Positions 25,027-35,380 are shown, numbered from the stretch's first letter. The stretch is DNA of 64,000 nucleotides from Achromobacter kerstersii (GCF_902859595.1 NZ_CADIJQ010000013.1:82740-146739); one strand, 5' to 3'. The notes: generated by a model not told the origin, from the sequence alone. Numbers and translations: made by a program.

Positions 25027-25807
<781 letters not shown>

Positions 25808-25815
<8 letters not shown>

Positions 25816-26689
25816 GGCGCTTGCCTCCCTGGCCGCCTTGGCCTTGACGCATCCAGCGCTTGAAGCGCGCCGGGTCCCAGATGCCTTGCGGCAGGAACAA
25901 CACAATCACCACCAAAATCACTCCGTTGGCGACCAGGCGCAAATCCGCAAATCCGCGCAGCAGTTCGGGCAACACCGTAATGATGAAGCTGCCCAGCACG
26001 GGGCCCGCCAGGCCGCCGATACCGCCCAGGATGGCCATGGTCAGGATTTCAACGCCACGGTCGAAACCGTATTCATTGGGACCGATGAAGAAGGTCAGGT
26101 GCGCGTTCAACGCGCCCGCCAGACCCGCAATCATCGCGCCGGCGACGAAGGCCAGCATCTTGTTGGCGCGCACGTCGATGCCCATCAGGCCAGCCGCCGT
26201 TTCGTCGCCACGGATGGCGTCGAACGAGCGTCCGATCTTGGAGGCGCGAACGCGCCACAACACGAACAGCACGATGACGACCGCCAGCACCACATGCCAC
26301 CACTGCGTCAGTTGCGGAATGCCGTTCAAGCCCAGTGCGCCGCCGGTGATCGATTCGGTGTTCAGGATGGTCACGCGCACCACTTCGCCGAAGCCCAGCG
26401 TGGCCATGGCCAGATAGACCCCGGACAATCGCAAAGTCGGCAAGCCGATCAGCGCCGCCACCAGCGCGGGCGCAGCCATGCCCCCGGCAAGCGCGACCGT
26501 GAACGGGGCGTCGTAGTTCATGGTGAGCAGCGCGGCGGCGTACGCCCCGATGCCCATGAAGGCGGCGTTGGCCATGGCCAACATGCCGCAGGCCAGGGTC
26601 AGCCAGATGGAGAGGGCCAGCAAGGCGTTGGTGCCCAGCGTGAGCACCAGGTTGCCGTAGATGGCCCAGAAGTTTTCGAATCCGCTCAT
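25808..26689 (-). CDS. livM: Branched-chain amino acid ABC transporter permease LivM
   Basis: A 293-residue inner-membrane permease with eight to nine hydrophobic segments and the LivM motif YLAMATLGFGEVVR (YxAxxTLxxxEIxR type). It forms the transmembrane channel with LivH. It starts 3 bp after the livH stop and overlaps livG. Confidence 0.94.
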
Positions 26690-26692
26690 TCT

Positions 26693-27574
26693 TTAAGCCT
26701 TGCGTTGAACCACTTTGCCGAACAGACCTTGCGGGCGCACCAGCAGGATCAGGAACAGCAGGCCGAAAGCCACCGCGTCGCGCATGGTGGAGCCGATGTA
26801 AGCCACCGACAGCACCTCGGCGAAGCCCAGGAAGAGACCGCCCAGCATGGCGCCACGGATGTCGCCCATGCCCCCCAGGATGATGACCGCGATGCCCTTG
26901 TGCAGCATCGGCTGGCCCATCAGCGGGAACAGCGCATTCGAGTACAGCCCGATCAGCACGCCCGCCACACCACCCAGCGCAGCGGCGGCGAACGAGGTCG
27001 TGACGAACAGCTTCTCGACGTTGATGCCCAGCAGCCAGGCGGCCTTGGGCGATTCGGCGATGGCGCGCAGCGCGCGGCCAAATTGGGTGCGGCGCATGAC
27101 GTACATCAGCACGGCCATCAGCGCGAACGACAGGAAGATGATGCCCAGTTCGATCACGGTGAGGTGCAGGCCGGCGACTTCAATGACTTCCTCGGGCACG
27201 GTGCCGTGCGGAAAGCGCAGGTTGCTGGCGCCGAAAATGCTTTGGGCGCCGTTATTCAGGATGATGCCCACGCCAATCGTGGCGATCATGGGAATCAAGT
27301 GGGGCGCGTTGCGCTTGCGCAGCGGCTTGAGCACCAGGTAGTCGATGATGACGCCGGTGAAGCCAGCCACAAAGAACGCGACCATCAGCGCCGCCCACAG
27401 GGGCAGGCCGAATTGCTGAACGACGAACAGTGCCGCGTAGGCGCCAACCATGAAGACGGCGCCGTGCGCCAGGTTGATCACCCCGAGCACGCCGAAGATC
27501 AGCGTGAAGCCCAGCGCGAACAGTGCATACACACAGCCCAGCGACAAGGCATTGACGAATTGTTGTTCGAACAT
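26693..27574 (-). CDS. livH: Branched-chain amino acid ABC transporter permease LivH
   Basis: A 293-residue permease. The N-terminus FEQQFVNALSLGCVYALFALGFTLIFGVLGVINLAHG is the LivH hallmark, with the GALYANAL-type segment followed by NLAHGA. ATG 27574 was preferred to one 15 bp upstream because a GGAAAG site sits 7 bp before it. Confidence 0.94.
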   Translation of the reverse strand: MFEQQFVNALSLGCVYALFALGFTLIFGVLGVINLAHGAVFMVGAYAALFVVQQFGLPLWAALMVAFFVAGFTGVIIDYLVLKPLRKRNAPHLIPMIATIGVGIILNNGAQSIFGASNLRFPHGTVPEEVIEVAGLHLTVIELGIIFLSFALMAVLMYVMRRTQFGRALRAIAESPKAAWLLGINVEKLFVTTSFAAAALGGVAGVLIGLYSNALFPLMGQPMLHKGIAVIILGGMGDIRGAMLGGLFLGFAEVLSVAYIGSTMRDAVAFGLLFLILLVRPQGLFGKVVQRKA

Positions 27575-27596
27575 GATGGGACTTTCCAAATCAAAA

Positions 27597-27652
27597 GCGC
27601 CTTGCGAACGGCGGCGGCGCCGTCCGCAAGGCGCATCCCCCCGCGCGGGGAT
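27597..27652 (-). promoter_or_regulatory. Double hairpin between livK and livH
   Basis: A long stem (27597-27606 with 27625-27634, with an inner stem 27608-27613/27618-27623) is followed by a second hairpin (27635-27640 with 27647-27652). No U-run follows. Such GC-rich structures after a binding-protein gene commonly stabilise its mRNA 3' end or reduce read-through, so that the binding protein outnumbers the permease. Confidence 0.6.
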
Positions 27653-27661
27653 GTGTACTGC

Positions 27662-28816
27662 TTACTTCTCGATGACGTACTTGCCGTCCTTGGTCACGCT
27701 GACGATCGGCGCCTGGTCGGCGTCGTAGCCGGCGGGCTTGCCAGCGCGGTCGTTGGCTTGACGGAACTTGAACGGGCCGGTGGCGCCAGTCCAGGTTACG
27801 GACGGCAGGGCATCGCGCAGGGCTGCGCGGTCCTTGGGCAGATCGCCGGAGATCTTGGTGTTCTTCAGCGCCTGGGCCACGATGTACATGGCGTCATACG
27901 ACTGAGCGGCGAACTGGTCGGGCGAACCGTTGAACTTGGCCTTGTAGGCGTCGATGAACTTGACGTTCTCGGGGGCCTTGTTCTCGATCGACCACGGGCT
28001 GCCGATCCACAGATTGTTCGATGCGCCGCCAGGGGCCAGGTCGAAAATCTTGACCGAGTTCATGCCGTTGCCGCCGATGACCGGCACGTTCAGGCCCAGT
28101 TGGCGGGCCTGCACCATGATCGGGGCGCCTTCGGCCAGCAGTGCGGACAGCACGATGGCGTCGGGGTTGGTGCCCTTGATCTTGGTCAGCTGAGCCTTGA
28201 AGTCCACGTCGCCCTTGGCGAACGTTTCGGTCGTGGTGACCGGGATCTTCTGGTCTTCCAGGGCCTTCTTGAAGTTGTCGTAGCCGCTCTTGGTGAAGAC
28301 GTCGTCGTTACCGTAGAGCACCGCCACGTTCTTCAGGCCGGTCTTGGCCTTGACGGTGGAGATGGTGGCCGGCAGCACGTCGGCTTCGGTGACCGAGTTG
28401 CGGAACACGTAGTTGCCGATGGACGTGATGCCGTCGGCGGTGTTGGACGTGCCAAAGGCGACCGTCTTGGCGGCTTGGGCGATCGGGTCGGCGGCTTGGG
28501 CCGAGTTCGACAGCGTCGGGCCGAAGACCATCAGGACGTTGTCCTTGAAGATCAGTTTCTTGAAGACGTTGATGGCTTCTTCTTTCTTGCCTTGTTCGTC
28601 CTCGACCACCAGCACGAGCTTGTTGCCGTTGATACCGCCCGCAGCGTTGATTTCGTCAGCGGCAAGCTGGAAACCATTGCGGATTGACACGCCATATTGA
28701 GCGGCGCCGCCGGACAGGGCTTCTGCCACACCCAGCTTGATGTCAGCCGCGTGCGCAGCCGGGACGATACCGGCGGCGATCAGCGCGGCCAGCAGCTTCT
28801 TGGTCTTGGATTGCAT
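27662..28816 (-). CDS. livK: Branched-chain amino acid ABC transporter substrate-binding protein
   Basis: A 384-residue periplasmic protein with a Sec signal peptide (cut after AAHA, about residue 23). It belongs to the Leu/Ile/Val-binding family (IKLGVAEALSGGAAQYG, GFQLAADEINAAGG, GPTLSNSAQAADPIAQ). It is first in the operon. Substrate is probably a branched-chain or related amino acid; homologues in this genus are numerous and diverse, so the ligand is not certain. The ATG at 28816 places the basic n-region MQSKTKK directly before the hydrophobic core. Confidence 0.92.
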   Translation of the reverse strand: MQSKTKKLLAALIAAGIVPAAHAADIKLGVAEALSGGAAQYGVSIRNGFQLAADEINAAGGINGNKLVLVVEDEQGKKEEAINVFKKLIFKDNVLMVFGPTLSNSAQAADPIAQAAKTVAFGTSNTADGITSIGNYVFRNSVTEADVLPATISTVKAKTGLKNVAVLYGNDDVFTKSGYDNFKKALEDQKIPVTTTETFAKGDVDFKAQLTKIKGTNPDAIVLSALLAEGAPIMVQARQLGLNVPVIGGNGMNSVKIFDLAPGGASNNLWIGSPWSIENKAPENVKFIDAYKAKFNGSPDQFAAQSYDAMYIVAQALKNTKISGDLPKDRAALRDALPSVTWTGATGPFKFRQANDRAGKPAGYDADQAPIVSVTKDGKYVIEK

Positions 28817-29026
28817 GGTTGATACCACCCTAAAGTCTGTCTCGGAATATTGGTAATCCGGGCTGGTGTAATCCCGCCGGATTGACGTCTTATGCCGCCT
28901 AAAGGCGCCATGTTTGCGCGTCAAGACCCGGGATATTACTCCTTTGTATCAGGCCGAAACTCGAATGTGGTTCGAGAAAAGCCCAAAAACCGCCCATTTT
29001 TTTGTAAAAAACGCGGTATTACTAGC

Positions 29027-29059
29027 AAAAACCCTACTCTCCGCCGAATGCCATTCGGC
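29027..29059 (-). terminator. Probable terminator after the TRAP binding-protein gene
   Basis: A 7-bp stem (29043-29049 with 29053-29059) is followed in the minus direction by GGAGAGTAGGG and a five-T run. The distance from stem to T-run is longer than usual, so strength is uncertain. Confidence 0.4.
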
Positions 29060-29077
29060 CTGCGGCGGACCTCCTTG

Positions 29078-30175
29078 CTACCTGCCCGACAACGCCACGC
29101 CCAGGTACTGGCCGTAAGCGCTTTCGGTCAAGCGGAACCACGGCATCTCGCTATCGCGAAAGCCCATGCAACTGTCGTGTATCGCCTTGAACTTTGGGTC
29201 TTTGGCGGCCAAATCCTTGTAGACCTGCTGTGTGGTTTCGAACGCCACGTCCATGATGGCGCGCGGAAATGTGCGAATTTGCGCGCCACTTGCGGTCAGT
29301 TGCGCCAACGCGGCCGGGTTGCGCGCGTCGTAGCGCGCGGTCAGCGACACGTGCGCCGCCAGCGACGCCGCCTGCACCACCGCCTGATAATGCTTGGGCA
29401 GCTTGTTCCAGGCTTCGTCATTGATATAGAGCGACAACTGTTCGCCCGCCGCCCACCAGCCGGGTGCGTAGTAATACTTAGCTACTTTATTCAGGCCGCG
29501 CTTCTCGTCGTCGTAGGCCCCTGCCCCGGCCACGGCTTGCAGACCGTCTTTCTCGAACGCTTCCGACAAAGGCTTGGCGGGGTCAGCCGGCTGGGGTGAC
29601 ACGCCCATGCGCGCCAGCACTTCGGCGGGCAAGCCGTCCACCCGCATCTTCAGGTCTTTCAAGTCGCCCAGCCGCTTGATTTCTTTGGCGTACCAGCCGC
29701 CCATCTGCGCGCCGGTATTGCCCAGCGGAAAGTTGATGATTTTCTCGGGCTTGAAGAGTTCGCGGGTCAGGCGCAGGCCATCGCCTTCGCTCATCCAGGC
29801 ATTCATCTGGCGCGCGTTCAGGCCGAAGGGCACCACCGCATCAAAGCAAAAGGCGGGATTCTTGGCGAAGAAGAGCCGCGATGAACCGTGGCCGCATTCC
29901 ACCTTGTTGGTGGAGACGGCTTCAAGCAGGTCGGCTGCGGCGGCGATTTCGCCTTCGGGGAAGTGGCGGATGTTGAACTTGCCGCCCGTGGCTTCAGAGA
30001 CGAACTTGCAGAAGTGCTCGCCCGCGCCGATGCGCAGGTCGAGCGTGCTGGGGAATGCAGAGGCCAGGCGCCAGCTCAACGACGGCATATCCTGCGCGAA
30101 CGCGGGCGCGCTGACGGCCGCCCCCGTTGCGACGGCGCCGAATCCGGCGTGCTTCAAGAATGAACGTCGTTGCAT
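29078..30175 (-). CDS. TRAP transporter substrate-binding protein (DctP family)
   Basis: A 365-residue protein with a twin-arginine signal (MQRRSFLKHAGFGAVATGAA) cut after AFA. The mature part matches DctP-type binding proteins of tripartite ATP-independent transporters (LSWRLASAFPSTLDLRIGAGE, GNTGAQMGGWYAKEIKRLGDLKDLKMR). The large and small membrane subunits (DctQ/DctM) are not adjacent, so it is an orphan binding protein or works with a distant transporter. ATG 30175 was chosen because RR of the Tat motif follows at once. Folding before Tat export may fit a cofactor-like or dimeric receptor of the TakP class. Confidence 0.9.
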   Translation of the reverse strand: MQRRSFLKHAGFGAVATGAAVSAPAFAQDMPSLSWRLASAFPSTLDLRIGAGEHFCKFVSEATGGKFNIRHFPEGEIAAAADLLEAVSTNKVECGHGSSRLFFAKNPAFCFDAVVPFGLNARQMNAWMSEGDGLRLTRELFKPEKIINFPLGNTGAQMGGWYAKEIKRLGDLKDLKMRVDGLPAEVLARMGVSPQPADPAKPLSEAFEKDGLQAVAGAGAYDDEKRGLNKVAKYYYAPGWWAAGEQLSLYINDEAWNKLPKHYQAVVQAASLAAHVSLTARYDARNPAALAQLTASGAQIRTFPRAIMDVAFETTQQVYKDLAAKDPKFKAIHDSCMGFRDSEMPWFRLTESAYGQYLGVALSGR

Positions 30176-30322
30176 CTCTTGGCTCCTCACCAGCAACCTC
30201 AAGGGCGTCGAGCACCTCAAGGACTTCGAGCAATACCCGCCGGATATTACACGTTGAAGGGGGTCGGAATCGCTAGAGGAATTCCCCAGCGAGTCAGGAA
30301 TTGCAAAGCGGAAGACGAAGGG

Positions 30323-30459
30323 GGAATGCAGCGTCGGCCAGCGAAGCCTGAATACGTGGCCGGAATGCTTCGCCGGCCAGCGAAGCCTGAATACGTGGCC
30401 GGATGCGGCGTCGGACGGCGAAGGCTGAATGCATAGCCGGATGCGGCCTCGGCCAACGG
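30323..30459. repeat. 39-bp tandem repeat array (3.5 copies)
   Basis: Units start at 30323 (39 bp), 30362 (39 bp), 30401 (38 bp) and 30439 (21 bp, partial). The first two differ only in a short block after GGAATGC; the third is diverged. Each unit holds the segment GAAGCCTGAATACGTGGCC or a variant. The array fills the gap between the TRAP binding-protein gene and pmbA (30176-30511), which holds no gene. The 14-bp repeat at 20447 also carries GTGGCCGG. Confidence 0.85.
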
Positions 30460-30511
30460 GATGAGCAAGCGCGGCGGCGGCCGATGGCCAGCGCCGCGCT
30501 TGTTGCGGGCA

Positions 30512-31876
30512 TCAGGTCCCGGCGATGGCCATTTGCTCGATCAGGATCGAGCCGGTGGTCTTCGTGCCGCGCGAGATGGTGTCGGCGCCAATACCCACGA
30601 TCTGCTGGAACATGTCAGCCAGATTGCCGGCGATGGTCACTTCCTGCACAGCGTGCTGGATCTTGCCGTTTTCCACCCAGTAGCCGAATGCGCCACGCGA
30701 GTAATCGCCGGTGACGTAATTGACACCCTGGCCGATCAGTTCGGTGACGAGAAAGCCCGTGCCCATCTTCTTCAGCATGGCTTCGAAGTCGTCGCCGCGC
30801 TGGGTCAGCGTGGAGCTGAACACCAGGTTGTGCGAACCGCCCGCGTTGCCGGTGGTGGTCATGCCGAGCTTGCGCGCGGTGTAGGACGACAGGAAGTAGC
30901 CTTCCAGCACTCCGGCCGACACGACGCTGCGGCGGCGCGTGCGCACGCCTTCATCGTCGAACGGCGAGCTGCCCATGCCGCCCGCGATGTGCGGGTCTTC
31001 GGTCAGGTTGATGTGCTTGGGGAAGATCGGCTTGCCCAGAGAATCGATCAGGAAGCTGGCCTTGCGATACAACGCGCCGCCATTGACGGCTTGCGTCAGC
31101 GCGCCGACCAGGCCCAGCGCCAGCGGCGCTTCGAACAGCACCGGGAACTTGCCGGTACGGATGCGGCGGGCCGACAGGCGCGACAGCGTGCGCTCGGCGG
31201 CATAGCGGCCGATGGCTTCGGGCGAGGCCAGTTTGGCCGGGTCGCGTTCGGAGGTGTACCAGTAGTCGCGCTGCATGCCGTTGCCGCGGCCGGCGATGGG
31301 GGCCACGGACAGGCTGTGGCGCGAATACGGGTAGCCGCCCAGAAAGCCACGGGTGTTGCCCATGACGAACTGGCCTTCATAGGTGCCTACGGTGGCGCCG
31401 TCGGTGTTGGTGATGCGCGGGTCCACGTCGCGGGCGGCGCGCTCGGCGCGCAGCGCGAGTTCGGCGGCTTCCTCGGTGGACACCGTCCAGGCGTGGTGCA
31501 GGTCCAGGTCGGGGAATTCGGTGGCCAGCTGATCGGCGTCGGGCAGGCCGGCGGCCGGGTCAGCGGCGGTGTGGCGGGCGATGTGCCAGGCGGCTTCGAC
31601 CGTCTGGCGCAGGGCGGCTTCGGAAAAGTCGGAAGTCGAGGCGGAGCCGCGGCTCTGGCCGGCGTAGACCGTCAGGTCCAGCGAGCGATCGCGCGTTTGC
31701 TCAACGGTTTCGATGTCGTTCTTACGCACGGAGACCGACAGCCCCAGGCTTTCCGAAACTTCCGCCGCCGCGTCCGAGGCGCCAATTTGGCGCGCGTAGG
31801 CGAGGGTTTGTTCGACGAGTTCGGAAAAACGCGCGTGATTCGCCGCCAGCGGCAGGGAGGAGGAGGATTTAACCAT
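30512..31876 (-). CDS. pmbA: Metalloprotease PmbA (TldE)
   Basis: A 454-residue TldD/TldE-family protein. PmbA partners TldD in an intracellular metalloprotease that trims peptides such as microcin B17 precursor and the antitoxin CcdA. Family blocks include SVRKNDIETVEQTRDRSLDLTVY, GNTRGFLGGYPYSRHS and the C-terminal TGDYSRGAFGYWVENGKI. PmbA lacks the catalytic HExxxH found in TldD, as here. ATG 31876 was chosen with GGACAGC upstream. It is divergent from yjgA, an arrangement common in Beta- and Gammaproteobacteria; tldD is not in the window. Confidence 0.95.
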   Translation of the reverse strand: MVKSSSSLPLAANHARFSELVEQTLAYARQIGASDAAAEVSESLGLSVSVRKNDIETVEQTRDRSLDLTVYAGQSRGSASTSDFSEAALRQTVEAAWHIARHTAADPAAGLPDADQLATEFPDLDLHHAWTVSTEEAAELALRAERAARDVDPRITNTDGATVGTYEGQFVMGNTRGFLGGYPYSRHSLSVAPIAGRGNGMQRDYWYTSERDPAKLASPEAIGRYAAERTLSRLSARRIRTGKFPVLFEAPLALGLVGALTQAVNGGALYRKASFLIDSLGKPIFPKHINLTEDPHIAGGMGSSPFDDEGVRTRRRSVVSAGVLEGYFLSSYTARKLGMTTTGNAGGSHNLVFSSTLTQRGDDFEAMLKKMGTGFLVTELIGQGVNYVTGDYSRGAFGYWVENGKIQHAVQEVTIAGNLADMFQQIVGIGADTISRGTKTTGSILIEQMAIAGT

Positions 31877-31934
31877 TGCTGTCCAATTTGCAGAGACGGT
31901 TATCATAGCCAAGTCTGTCATTGCGCAGTTTTCC

Positions 31935-32486
31935 ATGAATTCCCATACTGAAGAAGAATCCGTCGACGACGGTTACGACGAGAACGGCTACGACCGTCCC
32001 AGCAAGTCCCAGATCAAGCGTGACATGCACGCGTTGCTGGACCTGGGCAAGCAGCTGATCGAACTGTCCCCCGAACGCCTCAAGCAATTGCCGCTGGCGG
32101 AACGCCTCTATGAGGCAATCCGCATGGCGCAGCGCACGACCGGCCGCGAAGGCCGCCGCCGTCAGGTGCACTTCGTGGGCAAGCTGATGCGCGATGCCCC
32201 CGCCGACGAGATCCGCGCCCAGCTCGACGTCTGGGAAAACGGCTCGCGCGAAGAAACCGCCGCCATGCACCGGCTGGAAACGCTGCGCGACCGCCTGCTG
32301 GACGACGACGACCTGCTGACCAAGCTGCTGGCGAATAATCCGCAAGCCGATGCGCAGCAATTGCGCACGCTGATTCGCGCCGCGCGTAAGGAAAAGCTGG
32401 GCAACGCCTCGCTGCTGCAAGGCCAGGAGCCGCAAAAGAAGCACTATCGCGCGCTGTTCCAGGCCTTGAAGACCCTGACGCTCTGA
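31935..32486 (+). CDS. darP: Ribosome-associated protein DarP/YjgA (DUF615)
   Basis: A 183-residue DUF615 protein with an acidic N-terminus, SKSQIKRDMHALLDLGKQLIELS and a final RALFQALKTL. In E. coli YjgA (DarP) binds late 50S precursors and helps maturation of the peptidyl-transferase centre. It is divergent from pmbA. Confidence 0.93.
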   Translation: MNSHTEEESVDDGYDENGYDRPSKSQIKRDMHALLDLGKQLIELSPERLKQLPLAERLYEAIRMAQRTTGREGRRRQVHFVGKLMRDAPADEIRAQLDVWENGSREETAAMHRLETLRDRLLDDDDLLTKLLANNPQADAQQLRTLIRAARKEKLGNASLLQGQEPQKKHYRALFQALKTLTL

Positions 32487-32517
32487 CCCCCCTACCCTGA
32501 ATTTCCGCCGGCCGTCC

Positions 32518-33195
32518 ATGAACGCACCTACCGACCTGCTCGATTGCATCGAGATCGAAACCGCCCCCAACCCCACGCACGCCGTCATCTGGCTGCATGG
32601 CTTGGGCGCCGATGGCAACGACTTCGCGCCCATCGTGCCGGAGCTGGACCTGCCTGCTGGCCTGGGCGTGCGCTTCGTGTTCCCGAACGCGCCCGTGCAG
32701 CGCGTGACGATCAACAACGGCATGTCGATGCGTTCCTGGTACGACATCCTGGTGATGGACCTGGTACGCGTGGAAGACGCCAAGGGCATCCGCGCATCCG
32801 AAGCCGCCATCCACAAGCTGATCGCGCGTGAAAACGCGCGTGGCATCCCCACATCGAACATCGTGCTGGCGGGCTTCTCGCAAGGCAGCGCGATGACCTT
32901 GCACACGGGCCTGCGCTTGCCGGAAAAGCTGGCGGGGATGATGGCGCTGTCGGGCTACCTGCCGCTGGTGGATACCGCCGAAGCCGAGCGCAATAGCGCC
33001 AACAACGCCACCCCGATCTTCATGGCCCACGGCCAGTACGATCCGGTGGTGTCGCTGGCGCGGGCCGAGGCATCGCTGACGGAATTGAAGCGCCTGGGTT
33101 ACGACGTGCGCTGGCACACGTACCCGATGCCGCATTCGGTGTGCGCCGAAGAAGTCCGCGACATCTCGGCGTTTTTGAATGGCGTGTTGAAGTGA
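32518..33195 (+). CDS. Carboxylesterase (phospholipase/carboxylesterase family)
   Basis: A 225-residue alpha/beta hydrolase similar to P. fluorescens carboxylesterase II and acyl-protein thioesterases. The oxyanion region is WLHGLGADGNDF, the nucleophile is S121 in GFSQGS, the acid lies in HGQYDPVV and the His in YPMPHSV. There is no signal peptide. It follows yjgA by 31 bp on the same strand and may be co-transcribed with it. Confidence 0.92.
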   Translation: MNAPTDLLDCIEIETAPNPTHAVIWLHGLGADGNDFAPIVPELDLPAGLGVRFVFPNAPVQRVTINNGMSMRSWYDILVMDLVRVEDAKGIRASEAAIHKLIARENARGIPTSNIVLAGFSQGSAMTLHTGLRLPEKLAGMMALSGYLPLVDTAEAERNSANNATPIFMAHGQYDPVVSLARAEASLTELKRLGYDVRWHTYPMPHSVCAEEVRDISAFLNGVLK

Positions 33196-33324
33196 TATTG
33201 GTTTGATGATGGGTGGCGCGCGGTGACTTTCCACGCGCCCGCCCCATCCTTTCAACCCCGCTCAACCCACTCTTTCCGCTCGGCCGCCCGCAACCTTCCC
33301 CCCGCGGCCAAAACCCATTTCTGT

Positions 33325-33338
33325 ATACCAAGTGGTAT
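33325..33338. promoter_or_regulatory. ATACCA-AG-TGGTAT palindrome upstream of the ABC operon
   Basis: A 6-bp perfect inverted repeat around a 2-bp spacer lies about 220 bp before the start of the binding-protein gene. ACCA-N2-TGGT half-sites are used by several TetR- and GntR-type regulators of catabolism (RutR binds an extended TTGACCA-N2-TGGTCAA form). No such regulator is nearby. The surrounding 33196-33560 region has no gene. Confidence 0.4.
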
Positions 33339-33560
33339 TCAAGCCCTGAATTTTCCGGGCTTCGCTGGCGCTCGTCCATAGAGAAAAACGCCAATCGCAA
33401 AATGCTTGCCGCCCATTTGTGTTGAATATAGTATTCGATCCATGCCTTATCGGCCCGGGCAGCACACGTTCGGGCTTCCCTGTTGTTGTTGTCGATTCCA
33501 TCCCTTTGGCCTTGCTGCGCCGGGTTTCGGCGTGCCATACAAGACGCAGGAGAAAGTCCC

Positions 33561-34565
33561 GTGAAATCCTTGCCACTGCCCCGCTTGGCGGGCGCAGCGC
33601 TGCTTGCGCTGCTTGCTCCGCTGGCCGCCCAGGCCGAAGCCCTGAATCCCCCCGTGAAGGTCCGCTACGAAGAAGTCGTGCGTTCCGTTCTATACGTGCC
33701 GAAATACGTGGCCCTGTCGCAGGGCTACTTCAAGGACGCCGGGCTGGACGTGTCCATGAAGACGTCACAAGGCACCGACAAGGGCATGACCGCCCTGCTG
33801 TCGGGCAGCGCCGACATCGTGCTGATCGGCCCCGAGGCTTCCATCTATGTGCAGAACAGCGAATCGCCCGTCAAACCGAAAATCTTTGCCGGGCTGACCG
33901 CGACCGACGGCTTCTTCCTGCTGGCGCGCAAACCCATCGACAAGTTTGACTGGTCCATGCTCAAGGGCAAGGAAGTCATCGGCTTTCGCCCCGGGTCCAA
34001 CCCGATCGTGTTCCTGGAAACCGCGCTGCGCAAGCATGGGCTGGACCCGCAGAAAGACGTCAAGCTGCTGAACAACATCGGCATTCCGGCGCGCGCAGGC
34101 GCGTGGATGGCAGGCCAGGGTGAATACGGCATCTTCCTGGAACCCGAAGCCGGCGAACTGGTGCGCAACGGCAAAGGCTACATCGTGGCCTCGGTGGGCC
34201 ATGAAGTCGGCCAGGTGGACTACACCGTCTTCACCTCCACCGACAAATACATCCGCGACAACCCCAAGGTGATTCAGGCCTGGACCGATGTAGTGGCGCG
34301 CGCCGAGAAATACGTGAAGGACACGCCGGCCGCCACGCTCGCCCCGCAGATCATGACGTTCTTTCCCGGCATGGACCAGGGCGCGATAACGGAAGCCATC
34401 GACCGCTACAAGCAATATCAAATCTGGAAGACGTCGCCGCTGGTCACCGCCGAGGCGATGAACAAGCTGCAAGACATGCTGATCGCCAGCGCCGTCATGA
34501 AGGACTCCGCCCGCGTGAAGTATGAAGACGTGGTGGTGGCTGATTTTGCCAAGAAGGTGCAGTAA
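33561..34565 (+). CDS. ABC transporter substrate-binding protein (NMT1/SsuA-THI5-like)
   Basis: A 334-residue periplasmic protein. GTG 33561 was chosen: AGGAGA sits 8 bp upstream and a Sec signal (cut near AAQA) follows. The mature part matches the NMT1/THI5-like group (KYVALSQGYFKDAGLDVSMKT, DIVLIGPEASIY). Ligands in this group include nitrate, taurine, sulfonates and pyrimidine or thiazole precursors. It is the first gene of a tight operon with an ATPase, a permease and an amidohydrolase. Confidence 0.9.
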   Translation: MKSLPLPRLAGAALLALLAPLAAQAEALNPPVKVRYEEVVRSVLYVPKYVALSQGYFKDAGLDVSMKTSQGTDKGMTALLSGSADIVLIGPEASIYVQNSESPVKPKIFAGLTATDGFFLLARKPIDKFDWSMLKGKEVIGFRPGSNPIVFLETALRKHGLDPQKDVKLLNNIGIPARAGAWMAGQGEYGIFLEPEAGELVRNGKGYIVASVGHEVGQVDYTVFTSTDKYIRDNPKVIQAWTDVVARAEKYVKDTPAATLAPQIMTFFPGMDQGAITEAIDRYKQYQIWKTSPLVTAEAMNKLQDMLIASAVMKDSARVKYEDVVVADFAKKVQ

Positions 34566-35377
34566 TGGGCGCCGCCATCCATAACCTGAAGCCGGCCGCC
34601 GCCACGGCGAAGATCGAGCTGCGCGACGTATGCCTGTCGTACTTCACGACGGAAGGCGAAACCGAAGCGCTGTCGAACGTGTCGTTCACGTTGGCGCCGG
34701 GGGAATTCGTCAGCCTGATTGGCCAAAGCGGCTGTGGCAAGAGCACCTTGCTGTCGCTGATTGCCGGGTTGATTCCGCCCACATCAGGCGCCGTGATGAT
34801 CGACGGCCAGGGCGTGACGAAGCCCAACCCGCGCATCGGCTACATGCTGCAGCAAGATTATCTTTTCGAATGGCGAACCATCCTGGACAACGTGATGCTG
34901 GGCGCCGAAATCCAGGGCAGACGCGATGCGCGCAGCGAGGCGCGCGCCGTGCACCTGCTGGAAAAATGCGGGCTGGGCGCCTTCCTGACGCATACGCCGC
35001 GCCAGTTGTCGGGCGGCATGCGGCAGCGCGCGGCGCTGGCGCGCACGCTGGTGACCGAGCCCGACGTGATTCTGCTGGACGAGCCCTTCTCGGCGCTGGA
35101 TTCACAGACGCGGCTGGCGATCTCGGATGAAGTGGTGGACATTCTGCGCCGCGAAGGCAAGACCGTGGTGCTGGTCACGCACGACATCGGCGAAGCCATT
35201 GCCATGACGGACCGCGTCATCGTGCTGTCGCGCCGGCCGGGGCGGCTGAAAAGCCAGTACCGCATCCACTATGGTGACGGCGCGCGGCCCACGCCCTTCC
35301 AGGCGCGCTCGCGTCCGGAATTCAATGCTTACTTCAAACAGCTGTGGGACGAGCTGGACGTCCACGTGGAGGGTTGA
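34565..35377 (+). CDS. ABC transporter ATP-binding protein (SsuB/TauB-like)
   Basis: A 270-residue ATPase. Walker A is GQSGCGKST (53-61), the signature is LSGGMRQRAALART, Walker B is VILLDEPFSALD, and the H-loop is VTHDIGEA. It is of the nitrate/sulfonate/taurine importer type. The ATG shares its A with the preceding TAA stop (TAATG), implying coupled translation. Confidence 0.94.
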   Translation: MGAAIHNLKPAAATAKIELRDVCLSYFTTEGETEALSNVSFTLAPGEFVSLIGQSGCGKSTLLSLIAGLIPPTSGAVMIDGQGVTKPNPRIGYMLQQDYLFEWRTILDNVMLGAEIQGRRDARSEARAVHLLEKCGLGAFLTHTPRQLSGGMRQRAALARTLVTEPDVILLDEPFSALDSQTRLAISDEVVDILRREGKTVVLVTHDIGEAIAMTDRVIVLSRRPGRLKSQYRIHYGDGARPTPFQARSRPEFNAYFKQLWDELDVHVEG

Positions 35378-35380
35378 CCC

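Noticed and set aside
30294..30512. Minus-strand frame with repeated RPRIQASLA units
   Set aside because: The peptide repeat only reflects the 39-bp DNA repeat; there is no ribosome site and other frames are equally open.
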